Shown: positions 50,157 to 61,190, counted from the stretch's first letter. The stretch: 64,000 nt of DNA from Coriaria nepalensis (GCA_027186245.1 CP114484.1:4290501-4354500); one strand, 5' to 3'. The notes: generated by a model from the sequence alone, not told the origin. Translations and numbers: made by a program.

Positions 50157-50430
50157 CCTTTTGTATGTATATTCCCACTACCTAGATACCCCCTTTTTTG
50201 GACGCATAATAAAAACACATTTTTAAGAATCTTTATTAAAATATTGTCAAGTCGGTCAAGATATTTTCAAGAGAAGGGTCCAGGGGCGAGATGGCCAAGC
50301 TTGGAATAAGAAATGTCGATAATCTAATGAGGGATGGATAAAACATTGGAGGAAGAGGAAGCATTTCTCAAGTAATCAATCATTGATGTTAGAATCTATG
50401 AATTATCAATCGTTCTAAGATGATATCAAA

Positions 50431-53130
50431 GTCTGACCCTTAAGTTAACCATTGATGTCTTCATCCCCAAAGGAAGAAGGAATGCTAGACAAGGGTTGAG
50501 CAGATGGAACGAGTAAAGTGGGAGTACGGGCATTAGAAGACTGACCTTCGAGTTCGTCACGAATAAAAAGTTTAGAGGGATCACTTTCAGCACTTGAAGC
50601 AAAATCGGCCATGACAACCATGTTTGGCCGAAAGAAGGAAAAAGAGACTGAATATATAAAGGCATTGTGTTTTTTATCCCTCATTTTTTCATATTATTTA
50701 GTAAGAGAAATAATAGGGACATCTTTTGATGCCAAATTTATCATTTTAACATAGTGAAAGTATTGGAAATCGACGGTTCACAACCATGCAGCAGAAGCGA
50801 ATAATCGGTTCGAGTGTATATAACAAAAATTTTCTAAAAACGTTTTTATGATCCTTTATATATATATAAATTAATCTACATTTATAAGAAAATGTCATAT
50901 TTTTGCCTTACGCGAATCAATCGTTGAGACTCATACCACAATCTTCCAAGTCGATTCTTAATACAATAGGATGTGTGTGGGCACATAAAGATGACATTTT
51001 TATTTGATTATTGGAATTTTCTGATATTTATTCATATTATTCAATAATAATATATTCACAATAATTATATCAAAAAATATCACTTTTATTAATTTCATTA
51101 AAACAATTCTTATTACATACTTTCAAGATACCATGCCCAACAGAAAGATGATTTGAAAAATAATTAAAGAAATAATTTAAAATAGCAAACAAAGGAGACC
51201 AATTGGACTTTGGCCATCGGTTGCCAACATTGGTTACCAAGCTGGCCAATCACCTAAATGAGTCGGCTAGACCTGGCCAATCGTGGATTGGTTGGTAGCC
51301 AAGTCAGGGGGTTACCAAGCCCATTTCTTCCTTCAGTCCTTTTTTAATAGATTTTAGAAACCTTTCAGTAAAAGGAAAAGTTTTTTTAACGGAATCTGAG
51401 GGTCGTTTAGCAAAAGAGAAAGTTTATTTGACTAATTCTAAGAGTATCTCATCAAATCTAAGGGTTCTTTAGCAAAGGGAAAAGTTTATTTGATTGGTTT
51501 TAAAGGTATTTTGTCAAAATAGTAAGTTCTTGAAAGGTATGCTTGTCAAGTCACTCGGATATGTCTGATCGTGTCTTATACTTATGAGATTCAGTATTTA
51601 ATGTAAGTTCTTGGCCATCAAGCTTGCTTTTAATGAGATTCAAGCAATTTTTGTTCGAGTTAAAGTGTTAATAGGCCAAACTGGGCTCATGGAAAGGCCT
51701 AAAATAAAGGTGTTTACTAGGTAAAGTTAGAATTTATTTCTGGAATTAAAATGAGCAATGGAACCCGAAGGTAAGCTAAAAGAGTAAAGGGCTTTAAAAG
51801 CTGATTTAGGCCTAGGGCCCCAAACTAATGTCCCTTATAAAAGAAACATAAGAAAGAGAGAGTTCTTTGTTCATCTTTTTCTCTCTAAACTAAATCATTT
51901 CCAAGACATTTGATAAATATGAGATTATAATCAATTCTAGAAAAAACCTTTAAGTTGTCGTTCGTGTAGATACCATTAGAGATTAGGTGATAGTTTCATA
52001 TCCAAGTAAGAAGGAGAAGCGACAGCAACAACAGAAATGAGAAAGTGTGGAAAACCCTTTGATTTTTAGAAGAGGTGTTAGGTAGGTATATGTCTTTCCT
52101 ATCTTCTTTCTCAAAGTCAATTTCTAGATAACAAGTTAAGATTTTGGTCTAGTGATATAAACCGCTTGATTTCGGATGGATTCACATAGCATACAACTCA
52201 AGATCTTGAGTGGTCGTTTGATTTAGATATCCGGATCCCATTTTTCGAAAATGGACTTCCACTCTGGGTAAGCAAAGAATCAATAACTTACAGTTCTGTG
52301 GAGTTGATTAGGAAATTTCAAATATGAAGGGAAATTTTAAGAGGTTTTTTATGCCTTTCTTGCCAAGTATGAAGACTTGCCTTTCAAGCAAACCTCGATC
52401 CATGATTGTCTACAAATAGAATCCACCACCGAAGAAGAAAGAAACTGAACAGCACAAATAAAAAAAAAACCCCCAATTCAACACCAGTCTTTCAACATGT
52501 TGACACATAAAACTTGTTTCGAGAATAGTAGGGAAGAAGTCGCTTGATGAAAGACAAAATAAGGAAAAACGTTGGAGACTTGTCTTGATACGAGTTGAAG
52601 TTCCAATTGAGTTACGTCATTCTATTCTAGTAGATGCGGGTGTACCAGAAATATGAAGATACTTCAAATTAAATTATCTTCCTGCTAGATTGACGATAAA
52701 GTAAATAGTAAGCTCTGGTTAATAATTACTTATTGGGCGAAAATTTAAAGACAAGGTTATTAATGATATTGGCCAATAAAAAATTTAAGGTGCGGAAATA
52801 ATTGTGTGGAAAAGGAAATATTGACTTGATTATATGAAAGAGATTGAGGTGAATAGAAACTAAAACGGTTGCACTATTTTTATTATGAATCTATTGGGCG
52901 ACAACGAAATTAAAGACAACTACTATGGTGAAAAGAAGTAGACATTGAGAATGCTTAAATGAATACAAATCATGAGCCCATAGTGCTATAAACATGCTTA
53001 CAACTAAAGAAATTCACAAATATATGCTTTAGAATGGAAAATACTTTAATAAAAAGCTAAAGAAATCTATTGAAGGATGATAAAATATGATATTGGACTA
53101 AGGATTTGATATTGAATCATTATTGGGTGG
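50431..53130. mobile_element. Decayed LTR-retrotransposon-like DNA, no coding domain identified
   Basis: Several hints of retroelement origin are present. A minus-strand frame at 50,445-50,684 (MADFASSAESDPSKLF..., Ser/Pro-rich) could be the start of a gag. ATTGGAAATCGA...ATGCAGCAGAAGCG at about 50,762-50,800 resembles copia LTR junction sequence. A TATA-like CTTATAAAAG lies at about 51,834. An imperfect 62-bp repeat built on GGT(C/T)(G/C)TTTAGCAAA recurs at 51,401 and 51,463. Nothing allows a firm element assignment or borders, and I see no host gene. Confidence 0.35.
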
Positions 53131-53149
53131 CTCGCAATTTTAGCCTAAC

Positions 53150-53420
53150 TCACCTCCAATCGGCTACACACCCCTACTAATCCGCACCTCCATTTTTGCT
53201 AGTGGACCATTCATCTTGGAAGAAGCCCAGAAAGCTACATGGTGCTGAATGCTGATTCTGATGGTGATAAGGCATACCCGGAATTCTCTTCATGTACTAT
53301 ATACGGAACTAGGGTTTTCAACTTTTTCATTTCTTAATATTCATACCTAATGTGTTTGTTTTTTTTTTCTTTTCTTTGTTCTTTTTAATTATGTTTACTC
53401 AGCGAAAAAAAAAATCCGGA
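53150..53420 (+). repeat. Partial duplicate of the methyltransferase 5' flank
   Basis: CACCTCCATTTTTGC, then GGA.GAAG...CAGAAAGCT and ATG(T)GGTGCTGA, followed further on by CAG(C/T)GAAAAAAAAAA, occur here (53,187-53,260 and about 53,400). The same words occur in the same order at 54,885-54,960 and about 55,048. The copy contains no methyltransferase coding sequence. It looks like a duplicated promoter/leader fragment lying beyond the 3' end of TIM17. Confidence 0.65.
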
Positions 53421-53519
53421 TTAAACATTGAAATTTATAAAGAAATCAAGATATAAATATGCTGTCTTGTTTAGATGCAGATAGAGCTGAGACAAAAGCT
53501 ATGGAGAATTCTGATCATA

Positions 53520-53660
53520 TTGAGAGACTCATAGTTTCACTACGTACAGATATATATAGCAACTTCAGAATCAAGAACATGTCATAGAGACGGTGAAATT
53601 ATGCAAACACTAACATTCAATCAATCGAATATGTCATGGAAAAAGATGAATTCATGCTCT
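53520..53660. repeat. Segment repeated at 48,540-48,640
   Basis: ATCAACTTC/AGCAACTTC, then (C/A)(G)GTGAAATT(T/A)TGCAAAC and ATGTCA(G/T)GG(G)AAAAGATGAAT, are shared with 48,555-48,630. This copy has about 25 extra bases between the last two words. It overlaps the 3' flank of TIM17. The origin is unknown; it may be a small dispersed repeat or part of a local duplication. Confidence 0.6.
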
Positions 53661-53850
53661 ACTCACAAAATGTGCATAATTTGAAGTCTTCTTTTTTAAG
53701 AGCTCATTCCTCTTATTATACATCTACTCTCATAAAAAATATAACTAAAAAGGGAGCAACTGTAAATTTGCCCAAAATTTCCAACTCAAAACCATGCATT
53801 CTTCTAACAACAAATTCACTTAACTTGCTCAATAAAATCACACTCTTTTC

Positions 53851-54537
53851 TCACTTGTAGTCGTAATTAGGGACAGGAGGAGCGTCAAAACTCTCCAAAA
53901 CCTTAGTCTCACTCCCACTTCCAATAATCTCAGGTTCCTTTTTCTTCCCACCACCAAACCATCCTCCAAGAAAAGAACCTGAACCTGAATCGTGCGAAGA
54001 AGAATAAGTCCCGGTAGCGGCAGCTGAGCCCATCTCGGGAATGGTCTGGGCTGGACCTCGGCCCGGAAACTGGCCCATAGTAACAGCAGGGTCTTCCATC
54101 ATCATAGGAGCGTTTTGCGGTGGGCTAAGAACCTTATGGAGCATAATCCCAGCTCCTTCTATCAAAGCCAGTAAAACGCCACCAAAAAGGGCTGATCGTG
54201 CCGAGGCTCCTAGCCCCTGACGCATCTGTAGAAACCCACCGGTCGCCGCTCCGGAGATGATCGAGTTCCATGGATCCTCCTTCTGCCGGAGGTACACCAA
54301 GGTGCAATCAAAAGTGGAAAACAGCCCACCCCAAACCGCAAAACTACCGCCGGTGCGTGGAGCGTTCATTCTGACGGATTGTGAGCCGCCGACGAGCCGC
54401 GAGCCTGAGGGAGAGTTGTAGAAGCCTTTGAGGAAGTGAAAAGCCGAGCCGCCGACTGCTCCCATGGCGAAAGCGCCACCGAGGTCGTCGAGGATACGAT
54501 CGGGACATGGCTCTCGAGAAGTTTCTGGAGTTCCCAT
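53851..54537 (-). CDS. TIM17: Mitochondrial import inner membrane translocase subunit TIM17
   Basis: A 228-residue intronless TIM17, a channel-lining subunit of the TIM23 complex that moves presequence proteins across or into the mitochondrial inner membrane. The TIM17/22/23 domain covers about residues 16-135 with four membrane segments. Diagnostic stretches are [19 protein letters not shown] (8-26), [10 protein letters not shown] (29-38), [16 protein letters not shown] (63-78), [19 protein letters not shown] (83-101) and [19 protein letters not shown] (115-133). The plant-specific C-terminal tail (about 90 residues, Met/Gly/Ser-rich, ending [15 protein letters not shown]) resembles Arabidopsis TIM17-2 but lacks its long Met-Gln-Gly repeats. 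The start [10 protein letters not shown] is chosen by homology; an ATG 15 codons upstream is in frame but adds a sequence not typical of the family. It is divergently arranged with the rRNA methyltransferase gene. Confidence 0.97.
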   Translation of the reverse strand: MGTPETSREPCPDRILDDLGGAFAMGAVGGSAFHFLKGFYNSPSGSRLVGGSQSVRMNAPRTGGSFAVWGGLFSTFDCTLVYLRQKEDPWNSIISGAATGGFLQMRQGLGASARSALFGGVLLALIEGAGIMLHKVLSPPQNAPMMMEDPAVTMGQFPGRGPAQTIPEMGSAAATGTYSSSHDSGSGSFLGGWFGGGKKKEPEIIGSGSETKVLESFDAPPVPNYDYK

Positions 54538-55083
54538 GGCGTCTGTCGAATTAATATAAGGTCTGTAATTTTTCTTCTGCAAATTTAGGGTCCATAAAAG
54601 CGGGGAAGAGAGAAAGACCCTTTAGGAAGCCTGTAGAGAAAAATCGCGAGATCTTTAGGTTTGTATTTATAGATGGGCTTTAAATATGGGTCGGGTTGAT
54701 CCGGTTCATAATGATCTAGTCGGTTTAATAAATGTAAGCTTTGGGCCCAAGAAATCAAGATATTTTTTGGGCACAAGTTTGGGTTAAAATACCAGATACC
54801 TCCCCTGTATGGCTGAAATGACAATTTTGCTCTCGCTCTAATCATAGTTTCATACTAGTATACAACTACCTAGCCTCTACAGTACACCTCCATTTTTGCA
54901 CTGGAAAGCCCTTCTTCTCCTTGGAGGAAGAAGCAGAAAGCTTGCTATGTGGTGCTGATAAGGTATTATACTCGTATTTCTGTAACTTTATATGAAACAT
55001 TTATAAACGTTTATAAAGGTTTCAAAATCAGCCATTCAATATTTTTTCAGTGAAAAAAAAAAAGCAGGAAATTTCCGCTGGCT
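54538..55083. promoter_or_regulatory. Shared divergent promoter region of TIM17 and MRM1-like genes
   Basis: The 546 bp between the two start codons contain three site-II-like TGGGCY-type motifs on the plus strand: TGGGCT (54,674-54,679), the palindromic TGGGCCCA (54,742-54,749) and the weaker TGGGCAC (54,778-54,784). Site II elements, bound by TCP factors, are common upstream of plant genes for mitochondrial, ribosomal and other housekeeping proteins. No convincing TATA box serves TIM17. A short minus-strand frame (54,585-54,845) has no family features and is treated as leader or promoter DNA. The transcription starts are not known. Confidence 0.55.
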
Positions 55084-56784
55084 ATGAAGGTTTCTACAGG
55101 ACCCAGATGCTTTAAGCTCTTTCACACATCAAAGACTCGATCTTTATATCATGGGTCATGTCTAAAACCCTCAATAAACCCCATGAATTTTTCAATTTGG
55201 GCTCATCAAATACGTATTATGTCCAAATATGAATCCTTAACTCAATTTAGGGTTACAAATGCTATGCAATGTGGGTCTTTAGTGAAATCTAGAAGCTTTT
55301 CGGGTTCATTTCAACCAGAAGTTAATAGGGGGAGTAGTCGTGTAGTAACAGGTGGGAAAACACTTCCTTGGTTAGAAGCAAGCGGAGCTAAGGAAGTAAA
55401 AGGGTCAGAGAAAAAGTCTGCACCCGGGAAAGATGATAACATTTCTTGGGGAAAATCCGATATGAGGTTGGAGAGAACCAATGGTAGATCTTCTTGGGAT
55501 AACTCAATAAAGAAGTTTGATAAAATGGGAAGTAGGAGTAGTAGCAGATCATCTAGGAAAGAATCGGGAAAACGATTAGAGAAAGCACCTCTTACAAATA
55601 CTGGTCGTTCTTCTTGGGAGTTATCGGCAGAGGCTTTTACCCGTAAAGATGAAAGAAAGGTGGGCCCGAGAGACCCAATTGATCACCAGCAGAAGGACTA
55701 TATTGAAAAAGATGTTAATTTTGCAGATGAAGTAGAAGAAGAAATGGAAGCAGTTATTGATCCTAGATGGGATAAGATTAAGACTAGGGTTAGGGGAATG
55801 ATGGATATAGAAGGTAGAACAGAAAGACCCGATTTTCAAAGGTGGAACAAACAAGAAAATTGGGGTAAAAAGACATGGAAAGAGGCTACAGAATCTACCG
55901 TCCCAAAAATGGTAGGTGAAGGAATCTACGGGGTGGGCCCGGTTTTGGCTGCTTTCTCGGCCAGAAGAAGAGAGTTCTACACGCTGTATGTCCAAGAAGG
56001 ACTTGACTTGAGCAACAATAACCGGAAGAAGAAAGACAGGAAAGGGTTCGAGAAAATTCTAAGAATGGCAGAGAAAAATGCAATAACCATAAAGGAAATC
56101 TCAAAGCATGATCTTAACATGGTTGTAGATAATCGACCTCATCAGGGTCTTGTATTGGATTCTTCTCCCCTAGAAATGGTAAAGATAAAAGAACTAGACC
56201 CAATTTCAGTTGAGGAAGATAAGGGTGCTCTCTGGGTAGCATTAGATGAAGTTACGGATCCTCAGAATTTAGGTGCCATAATCCGATCCTCTTACTTCTT
56301 CGGAGCAAATGGAATAGTTTTATGCGCTAAAAACTCGGCTCCACTTAGTGGTGTAGTGAGCAAAGCAAGTGCGGGTTCTTTAGAATTAATGGAGCTTAGG
56401 TATTGCAAAAACATGATGCAATTTCTAACTTCTTCCGCAGAAAATGGTTGGAGGGTACTAGGAGGTTCAGTTTCTCAGAAGGCTGTTCCTCTGAAAGAGG
56501 TTTGTCCCGGAAAACCGACAATTCTAGTTCTGGGTAGTGAAGGGACAGGGTTGAGGCCTTTGGTTGAGAGGTCTTGCACAGAGCTGATTAGGATTCCAGG
56601 GAATGTTCCGGTGGAGGTGAGTGTAGTGGAAGGTGGTGATGATGATCAAGATCACAATCATGATGACAATGATGTCGACTCCAATGGGTTCAGATCATTT
56701 TTGGCGGTAGAGAGCTTGAATGTTAGTGTGGCGGCAGGTGTGCTTCTTCATCACTTAGTTGGGGACTATGATAAGAATGAATAG
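55084..56784 (+). CDS. MRM1: SpoU (TrmH)-family rRNA 2'-O-ribose methyltransferase, MRM1-like
   Basis: A 566-residue, intronless SPOUT enzyme expected to transfer a methyl group from S-adenosylmethionine to a ribose 2'-OH of organellar large-subunit rRNA, as yeast and human MRM1 do. Residues 1-75 are basic and Ser-rich with few acidic residues, like a mitochondrial or plastid presequence. Residues 76-275 are low-complexity and charged, with repeated GRSSW motifs (134-138 and 174-178). The SpoU substrate-binding domain lies at about 278-362 (EGIYGVGPVLAAF, HQGLVLD). The knotted SpoU catalytic domain covers about 384-557. Motif 1 is DEVTDPQNLGAIIRSSYFFG (388-407), motif 2 LVLGSEGTGLRPLV (481-494) and motif 3 ESLNVSVAAGVLL (543-555). 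An unusual acidic insertion, about 20 residues of Asp/His/Asn, sits between motifs 2 and 3 (517-536). The start is the first ATG after an upstream A-rich leader. Confidence 0.94.
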   Translation: MKVSTGPRCFKLFHTSKTRSLYHGSCLKPSINPMNFSIWAHQIRIMSKYESLTQFRVTNAMQCGSLVKSRSFSGSFQPEVNRGSSRVVTGGKTLPWLEASGAKEVKGSEKKSAPGKDDNISWGKSDMRLERTNGRSSWDNSIKKFDKMGSRSSSRSSRKESGKRLEKAPLTNTGRSSWELSAEAFTRKDERKVGPRDPIDHQQKDYIEKDVNFADEVEEEMEAVIDPRWDKIKTRVRGMMDIEGRTERPDFQRWNKQENWGKKTWKEATESTVPKMVGEGIYGVGPVLAAFSARRREFYTLYVQEGLDLSNNNRKKKDRKGFEKILRMAEKNAITIKEISKHDLNMVVDNRPHQGLVLDSSPLEMVKIKELDPISVEEDKGALWVALDEVTDPQNLGAIIRSSYFFGANGIVLCAKNSAPLSGVVSKASAGSLELMELRYCKNMMQFLTSSAENGWRVLGGSVSQKAVPLKEVCPGKPTILVLGSEGTGLRPLVERSCTELIRIPGNVPVEVSVVEGGDDDQDHNHDDNDVDSNGFRSFLAVESLNVSVAAGVLLHHLVGDYDKNE

Positions 56785-58365
56785 AGCACTTGTGTGATGA
56801 TACTTCTGATTGAAGGAAAAAACAATGCATTTGAATTAGGTTTTGTTGTGAAATTCTTTGGATATTTTACTTAAGATTTGATCAGAAGTTGTGAAATGGA
56901 CTTGCAATTTTGATTTCATAGTGATGATGTATGTTTCTTGAGCTAATGATACGTGAAAAATCTGCAATTTTTTGCACTTTGTTCTTATGCGTAAATGAGT
57001 GAATTTAAGATTTAAGAATCTTAAATTTATCAAATGGACTAATATTGTGTTTTAAGTTGGGACTAAACTCCAAAGCAAAGGCATAAAGTGAGATTGGTTT
57101 TACGTTTCTGAGAGTGGAGTTCAGTGAAATTAGAGTTTCGAAAACAGAAATGCTAAATCAAAAGAATCTCAAGTAGCTAACCTAAGTAGGAGCTCTTTTC
57201 TCTTGTGTGTGTGCCAATGACTTCTCATAAATTTGAAATTCTTGCAAAGGTGGACATCTAATGTTGTGTTAGATCGTTAGAAAATCAAATATTCGAGCAA
57301 AAGTGAAACAAAAAGTAACAAGTTGTTACGATCTTAAGCCTCAGAAAAAGCTCATCCCAAAAATTAATTAGCTTTACGAACCAATATTAGTTTACTTGCA
57401 TGGTTTTGTAGAATGTCTGAATGTGTATCACGAGAGTTCCAGAATACTTTCTTGTATGAAAATGGGAAGCTAACAATCAACTTGTTCATACAAAAACAAA
57501 AGTGAAGAAGACTGGTTGGTAGATTATGGATGATGATAACATGAAGAAGGAAAAGTGTTGCCTTGGCCACATGGAATTGGAGTGTTTAGAAGAGCTGGCA
57601 AATCCATGTGAGTGGGCAGGAATATACCTGTCTCACTTGTCCTTTTGTTTATTTTTTTTCCAAACTGTCCATCTCTGACCGATCATTGATACTGTGAAGC
57701 TATCCCCAAAAGAACATGCTTCTTCCTTTTTGCAAGAATTGCCATCTCATCTTTCTAAATCCAATTAGGAAGATATATTTTGGATAAAATTATTGGCATC
57801 TTTCTGTATAATTTTAATTGGACCAGATTATATATAATTTTTATCTAATTTTTTGAATTTTTTTTCGAAAAATTGCTATATTATTACAATCTTAGACCGT
57901 ATTTATTGTAGATTTAAATTTGTTTAGCTAACGTAAGACTGTTTAGCTTCTTTCCAGGAGTATTGATATAGATTTCGATGGGCAAGCTAGCTGCCCGCAA
58001 TAATTGTTTTATTTATTTATTTTTAAACAATTCAAAAAGAAAATGAATGTGAAAACAAAGGATCATTGGTATTTTATATATTAAAATTTATTTAAAATAA
58101 TAATAATAAATACTTTAAATTAAGAGATTACTTACTTATACGTATTCACAAATAATTACATAAATGATAAATTGAGTTTATTGATTCATCACGTCACGCT
58201 ACTAACTCCTTAAGTGGAAACATGATAGAAGGTAATTGACATATTTCATAAAACTTAAAAAGTTTGATTTATTATACTTTGAAAATACTGAAAATCTTTA
58301 ATAGGGAATTTTAAACATTTAACTCAATTTATATTTAAATCTAAATGAATATATATTTTGATTAA
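56785..58365. other. Methyltransferase 3' flank and intergenic DNA
   Basis: The first 200-300 bases probably include the 3' UTR. No further gene is supported. Minus-strand frames at 56,836-57,033 and 57,364-57,570 have no recognisable features. Confidence 0.5.
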
Positions 58366-59439
58366 GGGTAAATTCATTTTTTAGTTATTGTATAGTTCGG
58401 TTTTTAAAATTTATTTTATATAGTTTTCAGTTAATTTTTTTAATCCTTGTGTAATTTAAATTAGACTTTTTGATCTCTTTGATGATTTTTAGACCACCGG
58501 TAATAACATGACATAATATGTTAGCATGTCATATCATTTAAAAATTTTATTTATTATTTTTGCATCCTTAATATTTTATTATTTATATTTTTTATCTATT
58601 AATTTATTATTTTATCATATAATCTCTTTTTTTTTTAAATGAAAAAATTGAAAAAAAAAAACACCGGTCCGATATTTCAAGACAAAATAGATCGAAATAA
58701 ATTGATATTATTTAGAGAAAAATCGATCGAAATAATCTGATTTCGTTTGTGAGAAATTCGATTTTTCGATCCATTCATCTTCCTTGTAAAGAATCGAATA
58801 AGATAGATCTGATTTTTCTTTCTTCTTTAAAAGAACAAAATTAAATCGATTCAGGTTTTCTTCTTCTTCGCATCGAGACAGAACCCATTAATGGAGGGGG
58901 AGCTCGATATGAGCTTGCGACGTTCATTGGTGGAAGTTGAGTGAGCTCAAATTGAGCTCGCAACCTTGATTAATAGAGGTCTAGTTCGATTCAAACTTTT
59001 TTTTTTTTTTGTTTAAGAATAGATCGATCCAAAAAAGATGAAAAATTGGATTGACTCAATTTGAATCTTTGAAAGAAGAATGAAAAATCATATCCATTTA
59101 ATTCGGTTCTTCAAAGGAAGATGAACGGATCGACAAATCGGAATTTTTATAAATAAAATCGAATTATTTTAATCATTTCTTCTTGCAAAAAGCTAAATAA
59201 TTTCAATATATTTTTATTTAGAAAATGATTATATAAAAAAATAATAAATTAATATATAAAATATAAAAAATATAACATATTAAAAATATAAGAATAATAA
59301 ATAAATTTTTTAAATAATGTGATGTAATAATGGGATTAAAATATTTATTACTGATTTGAAAATTATTAAAAAAATAAAATATTTATTTAAATTATGTAAA
59401 AATTAATAAAAATTATGTAAAGATATAATGATGTGACCC
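58366..59439. mobile_element. Foldback (long inverted-repeat) element, about 1.07 kb
   Basis: The two halves are imperfect inverted copies of each other, so the whole folds on itself. The left arm begins GGGTAAATTCATT (58,366) and the right arm ends AATGATGTGACCC (59,439), roughly its reverse complement. A strong internal pair is TCGATCCATTCATCTTCCTT (58,777-58,796) against the reverse complement of 59,115-59,134. The centre lies near 58,900-58,970 (GAGCTCGATATGAGCT and TGAGCTCAAATTGAGCTC). Flanking TTGATTAA (58,358-58,365) and TTAATTAA (59,440-59,447) form an 8-bp target duplication with one mismatch. There is no ORF. A GGGTAAATT terminus and long arms suggest a Mutator-like or hAT-like MITE. 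Confidence 0.75.
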
Positions 59440-60301
59440 TTAATTAATAATGTAGATGTAATGATAAGACTTGACTTTATCTGGATTGTGATTGATTTGT
59501 TTTAAAAACTCAAATGTATTATTATTGTTTATTTTTCTTATTTCCGTTTGCTCCCATTTAATAAAAATAATAACAATAAAAATATTAGCCAGAATACCAA
59601 ATTTAATTAATAAATCTATAATTCAGACAATTTTAACAGAGCCGTAGACGGAACAAATTGAGTGCTTGTCGACTTGTCGTGTGTCCCCAAAATAATTTTT
59701 GTCTCGACTACATGCCCCTCCAAGTTTTACTAAGGCCACTCATGTGTTTGATAAATAAAACTCACCAATTTCAGAAGGCAAGTTTACATACAAGTGAGGC
59801 ATTATTGTATATTTCACGAATAAAATGTTCTAGGGAATAAATTATATCAGCATTCATTAATAAAATAGGCCGATAAAGTTTATTCTTGTTCGCTGAAGCA
59901 TTTTATTTTTAGAGTATATAATAAGATTTTATATACTAAAATATTTTTTCATTATTTTTAATGTGAAGTTTCAGATTCAATTTTAATTTAAACCTCTAAT
60001 TTCAATTGAGGTTTATAAAATATAAATACGATTTACTATCCTATTATTATTATTTTTTTACTAAAAGTTAGTTTAATAAGTTTAAGAAAAATGAAACCTT
60101 AAAGTTCTTTAAGAAAGTAGAACCCAACCTTTTGTAGCTTAAGGTAATCAATTCTTTTTTTTTTTTCTTTTTTTTAGGCCGAAAGGTAAATTTTAATCTG
60201 CATACTCTCTATTTGGGAATTTACTAAGAAATTATCCATTTTTGTCCGATAGTCCGATTCGTGTTTCAACCGATAAGAAATAACATCTAAGGGGAACAAA
60301 A
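59440..60301. other. Intergenic DNA
   Basis: No supported gene. AT-rich, with T tracts near 60,150-60,176. Confidence 0.5.
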
Positions 60302-61190
60302 ATGGAAATGATGTCATATGATAATAAGATATCTAAGACATTATTTCAGATCAAGTTGGTTGAGGGCACCTCTCTTCATAAATATTTGTTAAAAATAATC
60401 ACCTACATTGAACAATTTGAAAATTTAGGACTTATTATGGATTTTATATTTATCAATAACTTGATGATACAATCTCTTTCTGATTCATTCTTGCCGTTCA
60501 TGCTCAACTTGCACATGAAAAAAATGGAACTCAAGTTATATGATTTGTATAAGATGCTGCAAACGGCTAAGAAATCCATCAAAAAAGATAAACCCGTATT
60601 GCTTATGGGAGATTCTACCGTAAGGAAGGATAATGCTAAGTTTAAGAAGCGAGACAAGAAAATGATTCTCAAAGTAAGGAAGAGTGATGGAAAGACAAAG
60701 AAGGGCAAGGATGGAAATGTTTCTACTGCGGAGAAACTAGACATTGGAAGCGGAATTGCAAGGTCTATCTTACAATTATGAAAAATCATAGTGATATTGT
60801 TTCAGGTATGTTCATAATTTAGGTTAATATGATTGAGGTTAACCTTTCTTAGGTATTAGATACCGATTGCGATTCTCATACTTGTAATAATGTACAAAAT
60901 CTAAAAGGTAGAAGAATTCTGGAGTAAGGTGAAGTAGACTTGCAAGCTGGAAATGGAGCAAGAGTTCCTGGTGGGCACTTATAGTTTAGTTTTGCTTTCG
61001 GGCTCAGTTTTAAATTTGATTCAGAATATTGTTTATATTTCTAGACTTGATGAGGAAGGATTTCTCTCCATCAAAGATAGTATTTAGGTCTATTTATGAA
61101 TGATTTACACTGTGTAAGTGGTTCCTTAAACGATGATATATATGTCTTAAATTTGAAAATTAAAACTTCTCAATATTGAATGGGTGAAGA
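60302..61190 (+). mobile_element. Ty1/copia gag-protease fragment (broken)
   Basis: The open part (60,302-60,781) matches a copia gag of the UBN2 type: LVEGTSLHKYLLKIITYIEQFENLGLIM, then IQSLSDSFLPFMLNLHMKKMELKLYDLYKMLQTAKKSIKK and a Lys-rich linker before a frameshifted zinc knuckle. In another frame the protease start DTDC.SHTC.NVQ.LKG (about 60,858-60,908) follows. After that come GEVDLQAGNGARV and a decayed segment reaching LNDDIYVLNLKI at about 61,160. Similarity stops there, so integrase, reverse transcriptase and both LTRs are missing. It is a truncated, inactive fragment of a TNT1-94-like element. Confidence 0.85.

Larger units (their letters stand above)
48110..50430. other. Hexokinase 3' flank and AT-rich intergenic DNA
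   Basis: The first 200-300 bases are the likely 3' UTR of the hexokinase gene; AATAAG-type signals occur near 48,366 and 48,445. The rest has no supported gene. It contains a segment (48,555-48,630) related to 53,550-53,660, a G-rich transposon-like patch (about 49,420-49,740) with a 16-bp palindrome and a hexanucleotide microsatellite, described separately. Confidence 0.5.

Noticed and set aside
54538..54582. Upstream ATG adding 15 residues to TIM17
   Set aside because: The added residues are not typical of plant TIM17, whose conserved start is [14 protein letters not shown].
54585..54845. A small minus-strand gene between TIM17 and the methyltransferase
   Set aside because: The translation has no recognisable domain and the interval fits a divergent promoter with site II motifs.
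55621..56104. Antisense open frames across the methyltransferase gene
   Set aside because: They overlap a well-supported coding region and have no family features.
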